Source of the DNA: Musa acuminata AAA Group
Lineage: Eukaryota; Streptophyta; Magnoliopsida; Zingiberales; Musaceae
Direction of reading: 5' to 3'
Assembly (NCBI RefSeq): GCF_036884655.1
Contig: NC_088340.1
Location: 25,615,001 to 25,679,000, forward strand
DNA length: 64,000 nt
In this document: positions 10,720 through 22,962 of the stretch, one piece after another
Layout of the letters: the number at the start of each line of letters is the position of its first letter
How positions within the stretch are numbered: position 1 is the stretch's first letter
The notes under the pieces: generated by a model
What the model saw: only the letters and a program-made list of their open reading frames with translations
Database searches by the model: none
What the model was told of the DNA's origin: nothing
Program-made: the position numbers and the translations under genes

Positions 10720-13700
10720 CTAAGACAATGGCTTTGTTAGTGGATCTGCAATGTTATCTTCGGATGGAACTCTTTCCACTGCTACATCTCCTCGGGTCAC
10801 GATCTCTCTGATAAGGTGGAACCTCCTCAAAACATGCTTAGATTTCTGATGAGACCTAGGTTCCTTCGCTTGAGCAATTGCCCCGTTGTTGTCGCAATAT
10901 AGGGAAATCGGCTCCTCACTATCCGGCACGACTCCCAAATCTGTGATGAACTTCTTCAACCAGACTCCCTCCTTTGCTGCATCTGATGCAGCAATGTACT
11001 CCGCCTCTGTGGTCGAGTCAACAGTGGTATCTTGCTTGGAACTCTTCCAGCACACTGCTCCTCCATTCAAGGTGTACACATACCCTGAATTCGACTTGCT
11101 ATCATCGACATCAGACTGAAAACTTGAGTCAGTGTAGCCTTCAACCTTAAGGCTATTACCTCCATATACTAGTAAAAGATCCTTAGTCCTTCTCAAGTAC
11201 TTAAGGATACACTTTACTGCTTTCCAGTGCTCCAAGCCTGGATCCGCCTGATACCTGCTCGTGACACTCAGAGCATGCGCTATATCAGGCCTAGTACATA
11301 GCATGGCATACATGATAGACCCTATTGCTGAGGCATAAGGTATCATATCCATGTTCGCCCTTTCTTCTGGAGTCTTTGGGGACATACTCGTAGAAAGCGA
11401 TATCCCATGTCTCATCGGTATGAGACCTCTTTTGGAATTTTCCATGCCAAACCTTTTGACAATAGTTTCTATGTACCTGGACTGGGACAAGCCAAGCATC
11501 CTTTTGGATCTATCTCTATAGATTCTAATCCCCAAGATATAAGATGCTTCTCCTAAGTCCTTCATGGAGAAGTGTCTAGATAACCAAGCCTTTATTGTGG
11601 ATAGCATTCCTATGTCATTCCCAATGATGAGGATGTCATCCACATATAACACCAAAAAGCTAATAGCGCTCCCACTTACCTTTCTGTATACACAAGGCTC
11701 ATCTTCGTTCTTAACGAAGTCATAAGATCTGATTGCCTCATCAAATCTTATGTTCCAACTTCGGGAAGCTTGCTTTAGTCCATAAATGGATCTAAGCAAC
11801 CTACACACCTTATCTGGGCAGTTCTTGGACACGAATCCCTCAGGTTGCATCATATACACCTCCTCCTCCAGGTTCCCATTGAGGAATGCGGTTTTCACAT
11901 CCATCTGCCAGATCTCATAATCATAGTGTGCTGCAATAGCCAATAGAATTCTGATGGATTTTAGCATTGCTACGGGTGAGAAAGTTTCGTCGTAGTCAAC
12001 ACCTTGCCTTTGACGATACCCCTTAGCCACTAGCCTTGCTTTATAGGTCTCTACCTTTCCATCTACTCCGATCTTTTTCTTAAAGATCCACTTGCAACCG
12101 ATGGGTACAATACCTTCGGGTGCATCAACTAGGTTCCAAACCTTATTGGAGTACATAGAATCCATCTTAGAATTCATGGCTTCTTTCCACTTCCCGGAGT
12201 CTATACTCATAATAGCCTCCTCGTAGGTCTGAGGATCAATATCCTCTACATCCTCTGCTCTAATATGTCCCACATATCTCTCAGGAGGATGGGATACTCT
12301 ATCAGACCTGCGTAAAGTTGAAACTTGTGTATTAGATACCTGAACAGACTCGGGCTGTAGAGTGGTGCTTGAGCTTGGTTCTCCAACCTCGCTCAATTCT
12401 ATCATTCTCCCACTGTCTCCGTCAAGAATGTGTTCCTTCTCAAGGAACACTGCTCTCTTAGCTACAAAGACCTTTTGGTCCTCGAGATGATAGAAGTAAT
12501 ACCCACAAGTTTCCTTGGGGTATCCCACAAATTTACATCGCCCTGTCCTTGATTCTAACTTATCGGGGTTGTGTCTTTTAACATGGGCAGAGCAGCCCCA
12601 AATCTTAACTACTTTAAGATCAGGCTTCTTCCCTTTCCATATCTCATATGGTGTAGACACCACCGACTTAGTTGGAACTCTGTTCAGAAGGTAAGCTGCG
12701 GTTTCTAGGGCATATCCCCAGAATGAGATGGGTAGGTCAGCGAAACTCATCATGGACCGTACCATATCTAATAATGTACGATTTCTCCTTTCAGAGACAC
12801 CATTGAGCTGAGGTGTATAAGGAGGTGTCCATTGGGATAATATCCCATGGTCCTTGAGGAAGTGAGTAAACTCTGTACTTAAGTACTCACCTCCTCGATC
12901 TGATCGAAGAGTTTTGATACTCTTTCCAGTCTGGTTCTCCACCTCATTCTTATACTCTCTGAATTTCTCAAAGGCCTCGGACTTGTACTTCATTAAGTAC
13001 ATATATCCATACCTTGAGAAATCATCAGTAAATGTAATGAAGTAGGAGTAACCTCCAATGGCATGAGTTGACATGGGTCCACATACATCACTATGTATGA
13101 GTTCCAACAACTCAGTGGCTCTCTCTCCAGTTCCACTAAATGGAGAGTTGGTCAGTTTTCCACGAATGCAAGGCTCACAAGTTGCATATGACACATAGTC
13201 GAATGGATCTAGATATCCATCATTTAGCAACTTTTGAATCCTTCTTTCATGGATGTGACCTAGCCTACAATGCCACAGGTATGCACTGTTCAACTCATCT
13301 CGTTTCCTTTTGGACATATTTATATTCATGATATGTGGAGTGGTGTCTAACATAAATAAACCATTATGCAATGTTCCTTTCGTGATGATCTTATCATCTA
13401 ATAATATCGAACAACCATTGTTCTCAAAAACAAATTTATATCCACTAACTGTTAAACATGAAATGGAGATAATGTTTTTGATAATAGAAGGAACAAAATA
13501 ACATGCATCTAATGCAATAAAAGCTCCACTAGGCAGATGTAGGGCGACCTCGCCAACAGCTAAAACAGCAACTTTTGCTCCATTACCCATCTTGAGGTCC
13601 ATCTCGCCTCTCTCTAGTCTCCTAGGCCTTGCCAGAACCTGCAACGAATTACATATATGATAAGCACTACCGGTATCTAATACCCATGTGTTATCATAAG

Positions 13701-14577
13701 AGTCTGACAAATGGAGACCGATCATGAATGTACCTGAAGCTTCATCAAGCTTTTGTTTCGCCCTTTCTGCAAGGTACTCTTTGCAGTTTCTCTTCCAGTG
13801 CCCATCTTTACCACAGTGGAAGCACTGGCCTTTGTCCTTTGTTGGGTCTTTCTTAGCAACCTTTGCTTTACCTCGTTTGCCCTTGCCCTTTCCCTTCTTA
13901 AGGGACCTTTCTACTTTCCTTTTCTTTCTGGTCTCACCAGTGTAGAGAACTGGCTTCTCTTTCTTAATAGTACTCTCTGCCTCCCTCAACATATTGAGGA
14001 GCTCTGGGAGAGTCACCTCAAGCTTGTTCATATTAAAGTTCATTATGAACTGTGAAAAGGAATCTGGTAGGGACTGAAGCACAATGTCCACACACAAGTT
14101 ATCCTCTAGGACCATTCCTAGACCTGTGAGTTTCTCTATCCACTCAATCATCTTTAGGACATGGTTCTGAACCGGTGTCCCCTCAGTCATCCTAGCGCGG
14201 AAAAGGCTCTTGGATATCTCATATCGTTGAGTCCTTCCCTGTTCCTCAAACAATTTACGGACATGTAGGAGAATGGATCTGGCATCCATCTTTTCATGTT
14301 GTCTCTGTAACTCTGGAGTCATAGAGCCCAACATATAGTACTGAGCAAGAGTGGAGTCATCAATGTACTTCACGTAGCGAGCGATCTCATCCTCGCTTGC
14401 CCCTTCTTCGGGCGTAGGCATCACTGTATCAAGGACGTACACGATTTTCTCCGCTGTGAGAACAATTCTCAAGTTACGGAGCCAATCCGTATAATTTGGA
14501 CCAGTGAGGCGGTTGACATCAAGTATGCCACGTAAGGGATTTGAAAGCGACATTTTCTGAAAATAAAGATGTAGCAA
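10720..14577 (-). CDS. Copia gag-pol polyprotein of element E
   Basis: A single frame of 1285 residues encodes the whole retrotransposon polyprotein, normally cut by its own protease. Approximate order: gag (to about 240), CCHC knuckle [14 protein letters not shown] (about 252), protease LDTGSAYH (about 300), GAG-pre-integrase with CEPC (430-480), integrase with a DD35E triad ([22 protein letters not shown]; about 495-595), reverse transcriptase with [11 protein letters not shown] (about 890) and YVDD (about 978), and RNase H with a TDSS motif (from about 1140). A second ATG at 14553 (MSLSNPLRG) is an equally good start. The stop after TKPLS is TAG where copia D reads CAG and runs on for 20 more residues, so E probably lost a short C-terminal tail. 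All catalytic motifs look present; activity is not shown. Confidence 0.93.
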   Translation of the reverse strand: MLHLYFQKMSLSNPLRGILDVNRLTGPNYTDWLRNLRIVLTAEKIVYVLDTVMPTPEEGASEDEIARYVKYIDDSTLAQYYMLGSMTPELQRQHEKMDARSILLHVRKLFEEQGRTQRYEISKSLFRARMTEGTPVQNHVLKMIEWIEKLTGLGMVLEDNLCVDIVLQSLPDSFSQFIMNFNMNKLEVTLPELLNMLREAESTIKKEKPVLYTGETRKKRKVERSLKKGKGKGKRGKAKVAKKDPTKDKGQCFHCGKDGHWKRNCKEYLAERAKQKLDEASGTFMIGLHLSDSYDNTWVLDTGSAYHICNSLQVLARPRRLERGEMDLKMGNGAKVAVLAVGEVALHLPSGAFIALDACYFVPSIIKNIISISCLTVSGYKFVFENNGCSILLDDKIITKGTLHNGLFMLDTTPHIMNINMSKRKRDELNSAYLWHCRLGHIHERRIQKLLNDGYLDPFDYVSYATCEPCIRGKLTNSPFSGTGERATELLELIHSDVCGPMSTHAIGGYSYFITFTDDFSRYGYMYLMKYKSEAFEKFREYKNEVENQTGKSIKTLRSDRGGEYLSTEFTHFLKDHGILSQWTPPYTPQLNGVSERRNRTLLDMVRSMMSFADLPISFWGYALETAAYLLNRVPTKSVVSTPYEIWKGKKPDLKVVKIWGCSAHVKRHNPDKLESRTGRCKFVGYPKETCGYYFYHLEDQKVFVAKRAVFLEKEHILDGDSGRMIELSEVGEPSSSTTLQPESVQVSNTQVSTLRRSDRVSHPPERYVGHIRAEDVEDIDPQTYEEAIMSIDSGKWKEAMNSKMDSMYSNKVWNLVDAPEGIVPIGCKWIFKKKIGVDGKVETYKARLVAKGYRQRQGVDYDETFSPVAMLKSIRILLAIAAHYDYEIWQMDVKTAFLNGNLEEEVYMMQPEGFVSKNCPDKVCRLLRSIYGLKQASRSWNIRFDEAIRSYDFVKNEDEPCVYRKVSGSAISFLVLYVDDILIIGNDIGMLSTIKAWLSRHFSMKDLGEASYILGIRIYRDRSKRMLGLSQSRYIETIVKRFGMENSKRGLIPMRHGISLSTSMSPKTPEERANMDMIPYASAIGSIMYAMLCTRPDIAHALSVTSRYQADPGLEHWKAVKCILKYLRRTKDLLLVYGGNSLKVEGYTDSSFQSDVDDSKSNSGYVYTLNGGAVCWKSSKQDTTVDSTTEAEYIAASDAAKEGVWLKKFITDLGVVPDSEEPISLYCDNNGAIAQAKEPRSHQKSKHVLRRFHLIREIVTRGDVAVERVPSEDNIADPLTKPLS

Positions 14578-16427
14578 AAATGAATAACATGCAGATTTTG
14601 CAAGAAATAAACTATCAAGATATGGACTTCTATCTTAATATGCTCCCACTATTTTACTAACGAGTCACGCGACACCCTCAGCACGTGAAACGGAAGTCTC
14701 CGGCAGACTTCTAGTGGGGATCAGGATCCAATCAGCGTCTTAGTGTAACCTCGAGGGACTCGACCAATCACACTAAGCCTAAAAGGTAGACAACTCTTGC
14801 CGATCACAACTCCTTGTGATTCCCGTCCTGTTCGGCCTCCGAATCACCATGGCCTCGAGGGACTCGACCAACCATGATGCTCGGTTAAGTCAACACCTTC
14901 GTTACAAGATGAGTCTGATTTGATGATATACCCTCGAGGGACTCGACCAAGCATATCATGCCCTCAGGTCACCGGTGACATCTCTATGTCGTAAGCAAGA
15001 TAGCGAATCGCGATATAGGTGAGTCTCGAGGGACTCGACCAACTCAACCTACACCGGGATTCGGTTCCTACTCATAACGATGGAAGGCCACGTGGGTCAA
15101 TCTAATTGCCTCACGTTTACCGACTTAATATTATCGAGAGATGTTTTATATGATTTGGTCTCCTAATATGACATGTCACACATATACATATTTAATATAT
15201 ATCTACATCGCATGCAAATATATATACATATCTAGTATGTGTATAAGCAATCACACCAGATGATCATGGACCACAACCTAATATGATTAGGCCCGAGCCA
15301 GTAGGCCTAATCACTCACATTAAGATCTATGTGTGCAACGGTACATCTCCATGCCCTGTGATCATCCATCTCGTCCTCGTCGGTTCCGTCGACATCTTGA
15401 TGCATCTCCATGCATCACGATCGTCCGTCTCGTGGGTCCCGCTGTCGCATCCACGCTCCCGCTGTGCCTCCTCATGTGATTACAACTTAATTATAGACAC
15501 GCAGGCCCGACAATAAACGAGAAATATAATGGAGGTTCGCAGACCTCAATAATAATAATCACAAGTACACACATCACACGGTCCATGATCATCCGTCCAC
15601 ACATCATACATCACATGTATAAATAATCATCATCATGTAGGACTACTAGATAATAATAAAAAATAATAATCAACTAAACTTTTTAATTAATTAATATTTT
15701 TCTGAAATCAGGGACATGTAGGGAATTTCTCAATTCCTAAGGGTATTTTCGTAATTTGGACAAAAGACAGAAACTGGAATTTCTCAAATTCGAGGGGCAA
15801 AACTGTCTTTTGCCCAGAAAACCCTAATATCCTACTGCCCTTTGCTGCTGCCGTTGCCGCCGCCACCCTGCTGGCGGCGGCCTGTGCGGCGAGGGGCGGG
15901 GCGCTGCCCTCGCCTGAAGCGGCACGCCCGCTGGCGGCGCTGCCGCTGCAGGTGGGCGCCCCCGCGGGCGTCGCCACCTCCGCGGGCAGTTCTGCCGGCG
16001 AGGCAGCGCCCGCAGGCGGTGCTGCCTCGCTGGCGGCCGCCCCTGCGGGGTTTTTGCCCGTGGGAGCAGCGGCCACAGGCGCCGCTGCCCTGCGGTGCCT
16101 CAGCCCGCGCTGCTGCCCCGCGGCGCCTCTACCCGCGGGCTCAGCGGCCGCAGGCGCCTCTACCCGCGGGCTGCCAGCCCCGCCGGCCGCAAGCCTGCTG
16201 CAAGCAGATCGCCGGCCGGCTGCTGCAGGCACAGCGCTTGCGCATGCGCCGGCGCTGTGCTGCCTGGCTGCGGCTGCGGCTGCCGCTGCAGGTGGCTGCA
16301 GGCATGCAGATCGAGGGCAGCAACTGTTGCTGCCCTTCCTCGCTTTTGCGTCAACGATTTTGACGTCAAAATTCTTCCTAAACACAACACACGCAGTTCA
16401 AAACCAATCATTCGCACGAACAACCTG
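14578..16427 (-). other. Leader of copia E
   Basis: It is the same as the leader of D: the four-hairpin array, an AT-rich stretch, then a GC-rich block (about 15840-16325) next to the primer site. The GC-rich block differs from D by small in-frame-like repeat expansions. No gene is seen. Confidence 0.8.
14739..15055 (-). other. Four-hairpin array in the copia E leader
   Basis: On the minus strand the same four stem-loops as in D lie at about 14739-14777, 14839-14884, 14923-14959 and 15014-15053, each with the apical TTGGTCGAGTCCCTCGAG. Confidence 0.8.
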
Positions 16428-16439
16428 GCTCTGATACCA
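16428..16439 (-). other. Primer binding site of copia E
   Basis: GCTCTGATACCA on the plus strand is the reverse complement of the iMet-type site; one base separates it from the 5' LTR. Confidence 0.9.
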
Positions 16440-16440
16440 C

Positions 16441-17942
16441 TGTTGGGAAATCATGGGGGCGACATCATATGCGCAGCGGAAGAACAAGAAAACAAAAATC
16501 CCCGATTCCCAAAAAGATGTTCGTCGTCGTGCGAAGATTGGTGCGCAAAATCCGCAAAACACAAAACTGCGTATAGAGATTGTGTTACCTAGGGAGATCG
16601 TATATCCCTGTTTCCTTGCAGATCCTCAGGAGAGGGTGAAGGAGGTCAAGCGTCCTCCTCTCTAGCGGTGATCCACACAGCAGGGTTGCGACGACGCTCC
16701 TCAAAACTCCAGGCCTACTCTGAGGTGGAGAGGGAGAGGAGAATAGGAAGGGCAAGCAAAGACTCTAGCCTATGAGGCTGTGAATCCCTCCTATTTATAG
16801 AGATCCCGTGTCAAAACCCTAATGGGTCCTTTCCCTAGTGGGTATTGGATCTGCATCCAATAAGACAAGGGCTCCGTCGGATATCTCATATCCGAACCTC
16901 TACTCATCGCAATGCCTACCATATGTGTGTGACCCTCTAGGCCCAATATCGAGCTGGCCGTGAGTCATACCTGTCAGAACTCCTTCTAACTAAGTGAATT
17001 ATTATCTCTGTAATAATTCACTCGACTCATCGACTACGGAAGTACTAGGCCACTACGCCGTAGTCTCCGTAGTCCCCAGACGATACAGGGGAATCCAATC
17101 CATTGGACCTGTCTGTCCTCAGTTACCATGTACCTATAGTCCCTCATCCATCTAATATCCCAGAGACCGTATATCGAGCATGGTGCTGTCAGACCCATAC
17201 GGTTTCTACTCGAGTCTCGCTCTAATCGGATTCTCCCGGAGAACTCTTTCTCTCTCAACCCGAATGACCCTGGCCAGGGATTTGTCTGAGCAAGAACACA
17301 TGGGATATTCCTCTCATGATACCGAGAGTGGATGATCCTCTATCGACACTCAATAGCCCTCGTAAGGTCGACTACCACTCCCAATGACCAGCTGTACTAG
17401 ATCTGGGAACAGCCAAACCTATAAGTCTGGTATCAAAGAGTGGAGCACTCATACAGGACATCCTTGGTGTCTCAAGTCTAAGAACCAAATACACCACTAG
17501 GACTACGGAATCGTTGTCTGACAATAAGGCATCATCAACCATCCAGCATTCCGTAAGCGGATCAATCAGTGAACTCATTCTCCAATGAGCACTTGTACTG
17601 TATCCCTAGTGTCCCTACACGAGCAGCTATGAGACCAGCTGCATCCATCATATGGACGGGTATACAGCACACCAGCCTATCCGGTTATCACGATGTCCCT
17701 CTCGAGTAACCTATGACCGGGATTATTTAGGATATGTGTTTAAAGGTGAATCGATCTCATTATCGTGATCTCATCACGATCCGATTCCCATTGCACAAAT
17801 CCAAGGACATCACAATACATATACATTTATGCAATAGTTATAAAGTGATATACGCCAAAAATATAATAAGCAAAAAGATTCTGTATCAAGTCACACGTGC
17901 CATCACTCACGTGATTGGCTTGCTGGGCACTTATGACTAGCA
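16441..17942 (-). repeat. 5' LTR of copia E
   Basis: It is 1502 bp long, the partner of 9153-10645, with an extra 9 bp from a local TCCGTAGTC-type duplication near 17060. Target duplication GATAC follows at 17943. Confidence 0.95.
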
Positions 17943-18205
17943 GATACAGATAGCGACAAGTCGACTTCCTTATATTGCGACAACTATGGGGTGATTACTC
18001 AAATAAGGGAACCCGGGTCTCATCAGAAGTGTTCTGAGGAGGTTCCAGCTTATCAGAGAGATCGTAACCCGATGATATGTAGCAGTGGAAAGAGTTCCAT
18101 CCGAAGATAACATTGCAGATCCACTGACAAAGCCGTTGTCTCAGATTGTCTTTGAGCGTCACAAGAGTCTGATGGGGATCAAACACATAGGTGATTGGCT
18201 TTAGG

Positions 18206-18218
18206 TCAAGTGGGAGAT
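18206..18218 (+). other. Polypurine tract of copia D
   Basis: TCAAGTGGGAGAT directly precedes the 3' LTR start TGCTAG at 18219, the expected site for plus-strand priming. Confidence 0.8.
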
Positions 18219-19714
18219 TGCTAGTCATAGGTGCCCAGCAAGCCAATCACGTGAGTGATGGCACGTGTGACTTGATACAGAATCTTTTTGCTTATTATAT
18301 TTTGGCGTATATCACTTTATAACTATTGCATAAATGCATATATATATTGTGATGTCCTTGGATTTGTGCAATGGGAATCGGATCGTGATGAGATCACGAT
18401 AATGAGATCGATTCACCTTTAAACACATATCCTAAATAATCCCGGTCATAGGTTACTCGAGAAGGACATCGTGATAACCGGATAGACTGGTGTGCTGTAT
18501 ACCCGTCCATATGATGGATGCAGTTGGTCTCATAGCTGCTCGTGTAGGGACACTAGGGATACAGTACAGGTGCTCATTGGAGAATGAGTTCACTGATTGA
18601 TCCGCTTACGGAATGCTGGATGGTTGATGATGCCTTATTGTCAGACAGCGATTCCGTAGTCCTAGTGGTGTATCTGGTCCTTAGACTTGAGACACCAAGG
18701 ATGTCCTGTATGAGTGCTCCACTCTTTGATACCAGACTTATAGGTTTGGCTGTTCCCAGATCTAGTACAGCTGGTCATTGGGAGTGGTAGTCGACCTTAC
18801 GAGGGCTATTGAGTGTCGATAGAGGATCATCCACTCTCGGTATCATGAGAGGAATATCCCATGTGTTCTTGCTCAGACAAATCCCTGGCCAGGGTCATTC
18901 GGGTTGAGAGAGAAAGAGTTCTCCGGGAGAATCCGATTAGAGCGAGACTCAAGTAGAAACCGTATGGGTCTGACAACACCATGCTCGATATACGGTCTCT
19001 GGGATATTAGATGGATGAGGGACTATAGGTACATGGTAACTGAGGACAGACAGGTCCAATGGATTGGATTCCCCTGTATCGTCTGGGGACTACGGCGTAG
19101 TGGCCTAGTACTTCCGTAGTCGATGAGTCGAGTGAATTATTACAGAGATAATAATTCACTTAGTTAGAAGGAGTTCTGACAGGTATGACTCACGGCCAGC
19201 TCGATATTGGGCCTAGAGGGTCACACACATATGGTAGGCATTGCGATGAGTAGAGGTTCGGATATGAGATATCCGACGGAGCCCTTGTCTTATTGGATGC
19301 AGATCCAATACCCACTAGGGAAAAGGACCCATTAGGGTTTAGACACGGGATCTCTATAAATAGGAGGGATTCACAGCCTCATAGGCTAGAGTCTTTGCTT
19401 GCCCTTCCTATTCTCCTCTCCCTCTCCACCTTAGAGTAGGCCTGGAGTTTTGAGGAGCGTCGTCGCAACCCTGCTGTGTGGATCACCGCTAGAGAGGAGG
19501 ACGCTTGACCTCCTTCACCCTCTCCTGAGGATCTGCAAGGAAACAGGGATATACGATCTCCCTAGGTAACACAATCTCTATACGCAGTTTTGTGTTTTGC
19601 GGATTTTGCGCACCAATCTTCGCACGACGACGAACATCTTTTTGGGAATCGGGGATTTTTGTTTTCTTGTTCTTCCGCTGCGCATATGATGTCGCCCCCC
19701 ATGATTTCCCAACA
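18219..19714 (+). repeat. 3' LTR of copia D
   Basis: It is 1496 bp long, nearly identical to 2218-3713, and followed by the target duplication GGTGT. Confidence 0.95.
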
Positions 19715-19719
19715 GGTGT

Positions 19720-20872
19720 GGCAGTAGACCCCTTCAAAATTGGAGCAATGCAAAACTGGCTGACCCCGTGGAATATAAAATTGCTACATGGCTTTCTGGG
19801 TTTAACAGGCTACTACTGCAAGTTCGTGAAAAACTATGGAGAGATCAGTGCACCACTTACTTCCTTATTGAAAAAAGATGTCTTTTAATGGTCGGACAGA
19901 GCCTCCGCTGCCTTCGACAAACTTAAGGCAGCCATGACGACGATGCCGGTGCTAACACTACCAGATTTCAACCGACCCTTCATTATTGAGGCCGACGCAT
20001 CTGGAGTCGAAATTGGAGCCATTCTTACGCAAGATGGTCAACCACTCACATACACTAGCAAGACATTATCTCCCTCCCATCAAAATAAGTCAACATATGA
20101 TAAGGAGATGCTTGCCATTGTGCGCGCAGCAACGAGGTGGAGACCTTACTTGATTGGTCGACGATTTCAAATTAAAACCGACCATAAAAGCCTCAAGTAC
20201 TTTTTGGAGTGAAAGATATCATCCCTTGAGCAGAAAACATGGGTAACAAAACTTCTTGGATTTGATTATGAAATAACATACAAAAAGGGGAAAGAGAATG
20301 TTCTTGCAGATGTGCTTTCGCAGCTACCTGAGCAAGCTGAATTTTCGGTTGTTTTACTTCCAACCAGCAACTTCCTTGAGGATATTAAGATGGAATGGCA
20401 GGAAGATTCGGAGACTAGTAAGATCAAAAAAAAAAATTAGAGGAAGCACCAAGCTCCGTGGCTCATTACAATCGGGACTCAAAAGAATTATGCTATAAGG
20501 GACGCATTGTGCTTGTGACAAATTCTACTTGCATCTTCAAGAGCAGATTTTGGACAAAGTTATTCCATATGCAGGGTACTAAATTGAAAAGGAGTGCGAC
20601 ATATCACCCACAAATCGATGGCCAGATAGAAGTTGTAAATAGGTGCTTGGAGACAGCCCAAAGCCACCCACCAAATATGACTACCCAAAGAGAACTCCAG
20701 ACCCAGCCAAGTGCCATTATTGATCGACGGATCGTGACTCGATGACGACGACCCACTAATGAAGTGCTAATACAGTGGGCAAACCTACCAATAGAAGATG
20801 CCACTTGGGAGAACTATGACGACTTGAAGATCAAATTCCCAGAATTCACGAATCATCAGCCTCGAGGACAAG
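19720..20872 (+). pseudogene. G1 RNase H and residual integrase
   Basis: It resumes the G1 pol frame with the end of reverse transcriptase ([18 protein letters not shown]), then RNase H (EADASGVEIG near 19990, YDKEMLAIV, TDHKSLKYF). Integrase is reduced to SRFWTKLFHMQGTKL and HPQIDGQIE near 20550-20640, joined directly to a C-terminal tail ending EFTNHQPRGQG. The zinc-binding part and the first two catalytic aspartates of integrase are missing, with the same junctions as in G2. Stops lie at about 19886 and 20210, plus frameshifts. Confidence 0.85.
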
Positions 20873-20880
20873 GCTGATTT

Positions 20881-20894
20881 GAAGAGGGCGGGTC
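20881..20894 (+). other. Polypurine tract of G1
   Basis: GAAGAGGGCGGGTC precedes the 3' LTR start TGTTAGG. Confidence 0.7.
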
Positions 20895-21355
20895 TGTTAG
20901 GACTCTAGCTTGGAGAGTCCTAATTGAGAGGGACATTCATGTAAAACTGTTAGGACTAGCTAGGAGAGTCCTAATTGAGAGGGACATTCTGTTAGGACTC
21001 TAGCTAGGAGAGTCCTAATTGAAAGGGGCATTCATGTAGGAGGTTGTTTCTTAGAGAAGAATTAGGAGTTGTAAAGGAATAGGAGTCTTAAGAATTAGGA
21101 GTTGTAAAGAAATATGAGTCTTAAGTAGGAGTCATATTAGGAGTTGGTTAGAAGTAGGAGTCTTGAGTAGGAGTCCTATAAGGAGTTAGGGTTTAGAAGC
21201 CCTATAACTAGTCATGTATTCCTCCTCTTTTCATAATGAATCTTTTCTGCAGCCTTTGAGCAGCAACTTGGAGGGAGGAACCCCTATAGAGTTCCAAGGA
21301 GGCCGATCCCCTAAAGAGATCAACCCCAAGTTTAAAATCTGCAAGGGTTCTAACA
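20895..21355 (+). repeat. 3' LTR of gypsy G1
   Basis: It is 461 bp, from TGTTAGGACTCTAG to GGTTCTAACA. The first 40-50 bp are present three times in tandem (starts at 20895, 20948, 20990). A region of AGGAGTC-rich short repeats follows, then a diverged TATA region near 21200. Confidence 0.85.
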
Positions 21356-22084
21356 AATTAACAATTTTGAGCTCGGAATTCAAACTGGGTTGGGGCCTAT
21401 AAATACCCCACCCTTTCAGCACTGAAAGGGCACCCAAAAACCACCGAAATTCTGATTTTACTTTATGATTTTTAGAGCTCAAAAGCGTTGTATGAGTTGA
21501 AAGTTCTTCTTCCTCTTTTCTTCCAAGTTCTAATCTGTTAAGAGAGGAAAGGAAATTCTGTTAGGGTTGTCTCCTAAGCCCATCAAAAGGAGTGAAACTG
21601 TAAAAAGGTGGTTGGCCTTTGCCTATTGAAGGAAGGCCTCTAGTGGACGTCGATGACCTCGTTGGAGGAGGAAGCCAAAAGTGGATGTAGGTCAAGATTG
21701 ACCGAACCACTCTAAATCTTGGTTTGCATTTACTTTGAGCATCTTATCTTTACTGCAAACCTCCTCAAAAGCTTACTGCCTTCTGCGCATATACGATCGT
21801 GTTTCAAGCTCTGCATTTTCCGAATCGGCGTTTAGACGTAAATCGATTTTATCGTACGAACATCATATTTCAGTTTGCGTTTACGTTATGATTTCTATCA
21901 TAACTGCAAACTGCCTTTATGTCTTAGCTTTAATTGAATCTTGCTTGATTACAAGTTAAAGTGATTTACGAATCGGATTTTCTACCGAAATCGCTCTTAT
22001 CGTACGAGCGCGATTTTAATCGTCAAAAGTTTTTCGCTGCACTAATTCACCCCCCCCCCCCTCTTAGTGCTCTTAATCCTAACA
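21356..22084 (+). mobile_element. SIRE-type copia LTR, right part (element B)
   Basis: Plus-strand LTR remainder with TATAAATACC near 21400 and the end CTTAATCCTAACA at 22084. It lines up by eye with 560-1104. Gypsy G1 sits at its left edge, so the left half of this LTR is probably outside the window. It interrupts the 3' LTR of element A; the flank GGTAC (22085-22089) is the expected target copy. Confidence 0.7.
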
Positions 22085-22947
22085 GGTACCACCGCCTGAC
22101 ATAGTCTCGAAGACTGTGCCATGAAAATGCTATCTCTTGGGTCACTGTTTGGGCCTTTCATTGGGCCCAATTGGCCCCTAATTAGGTTGGGCCAAATCCA
22201 ATCCCAATTACATGCTAACTATGAATTCTAAGACATTTCCTAAGCTAAACAAGTCCGTTAGTCTAGTTTCTTCCGGCAAGCTTCTGGCGATCTTCCGGTG
22301 AACTTCCGACGATCTCTCAGCAATGTTCTAGTAGACTCCCGGTAAGCTCTTACACTTCACGATGATCTTCTTGGCGAGTTCCGATGAGCTTCTCTGGCAA
22401 GTTCTGAGACTTCTCGGTTGGTTCCTACAGAACTTCCGATGAACATTCGGACTTCCGACGAACTCTCGAACTCCCAACAAAATCGCGTTTTTGACTCCGG
22501 GACTTCATTTTGCTTTATGCCTTGCTATCGTATTTAATCCTGCAAATGTAAAAATATACTTCGATCTAGACAATTATTACTAAGCTTGAATCATATTGTC
22601 CGGTATGTCATTAGTCCATCGATGCTTCGTCCGATTCTTTGGTGCATCGTCCTCTCTTGCAGCATATTGCCCAATTAACTAGTTGACTCTACAACTCCGA
22701 TATTCTTAGTGCAATATCCGCTCTTCTTGGCCCGATGCCCGAATCCATGGCCCGAAGCCTTCTATTGATACGTCGACCGATCCTGTGGCCTGACGTCCAA
22801 TCTTTTGACATGTTTTCCTCCGGCCCAACATGATTTTTCCTGCTTTAATTATCTCTCCCTGATCGAAGCATCCTACGTCACTCAAAATGCAGATTAAATC
22901 ATAAACACTTATCAATTGGTTTCATCATCAAAATGCGATATTTAACA
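22085..22947 (-). repeat. 3' LTR of element A, truncated by B
   Basis: It matches 32275-33167 of the 5' LTR. The LTR start (minus strand) is TGTTAAATATCGC. It contains the field of CTTCCG-centred short repeats (22270-22490). Confidence 0.75.
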
Positions 22948-22962
22948 ATCTCCCCTTTTTTT
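22948..22962 (-). other. Polypurine tract of element A
   Basis: On the minus strand AAAAAAAGGGGAGAT runs straight into the LTR start. Confidence 0.75.

Larger units (their letters stand above)
9153..17942 (-). mobile_element. Ty1-copia element E, nearly intact, nested in D
   Basis: Full-length element of 8790 bp in the opposite orientation to its host D, with target duplication GATAC at 9148-9152 and 17943-17947. It has two LTRs, a primer site, a leader with the four-hairpin array, one uninterrupted gag-pol and a polypurine tract. The LTRs differ by a 9-bp duplication (near 17060) and about seven substitutions by eye. It belongs to the same family as D. It is the only element here with an unbroken polyprotein, so it is the best candidate for a recently autonomous copy. 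Confidence 0.95.
5590..18204 (+). pseudogene. Gag-pol of copia D, inactivated and split by E
   Basis: It encodes gag, a CCHC knuckle ([14 protein letters not shown] near 6318), protease (LDTGSAYH near 6465), integrase, reverse transcriptase (YVDD near 8500) and RNase H in copia order. Against copy E it has these lesions: CAG to TAG at 5836, one extra A in the A-run at 6832-6836, catalytic integrase Glu to Lys at 7352-7354, TGG to TAG at 8234 and 9028, and a deletion of about 67 bp near 8712. All the base changes named are C-to-T or G-to-A transitions. Copy E interrupts it at 9153-17942. After E the frame runs on past the position where E stops and ends with TAG at 18202, right at the polypurine tract. 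An upstream in-frame ATG lies at 5566. Confidence 0.9.
2218..19714 (+). mobile_element. Ty1-copia element D with nested copy E
   Basis: Complete LTR retrotransposon inserted in G1, with target duplication GGTGT at 2213-2217 and 19715-19719. Both LTRs are 1496 bp, start TGCTAG and end CCCAACA. A tRNA-iMet-type primer site follows the 5' LTR and a polypurine tract precedes the 3' LTR. Without copy E and its 5-bp duplication the element is about 8.7 kb. By eye the LTRs differ at roughly six to eight positions, which suggests a fairly recent insertion. Gag-pol is broken. The domain order (integrase before reverse transcriptase) is that of Ty1-copia; I could not fix the lineage (Tork or Angela type possible). 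Confidence 0.95.
1105..21355 (+). mobile_element. Ty3-gypsy element G1, split by copia D, 5' end outside
   Basis: Segments 1105-2217 and 19715-21355 are one gypsy element interrupted by copia D. They align by eye, in order, with 28730-31551 of element G2. The start is replaced by SIRE LTR C. The element ends with a 461-bp LTR at 21355, next to the predicted target copy AATTA (21356-21360), whose partner lies outside the window. G1 and G2 share three internal deletions in pol, so this is a non-autonomous lineage. Confidence 0.85.

Noticed and set aside
9153..17942. Inverted copy E as an assembly artefact or palindromic duplication of D
   Set aside because: E has its own LTR pair, its own target duplication GATAC and sequence differences from D, so it is an independent insertion.
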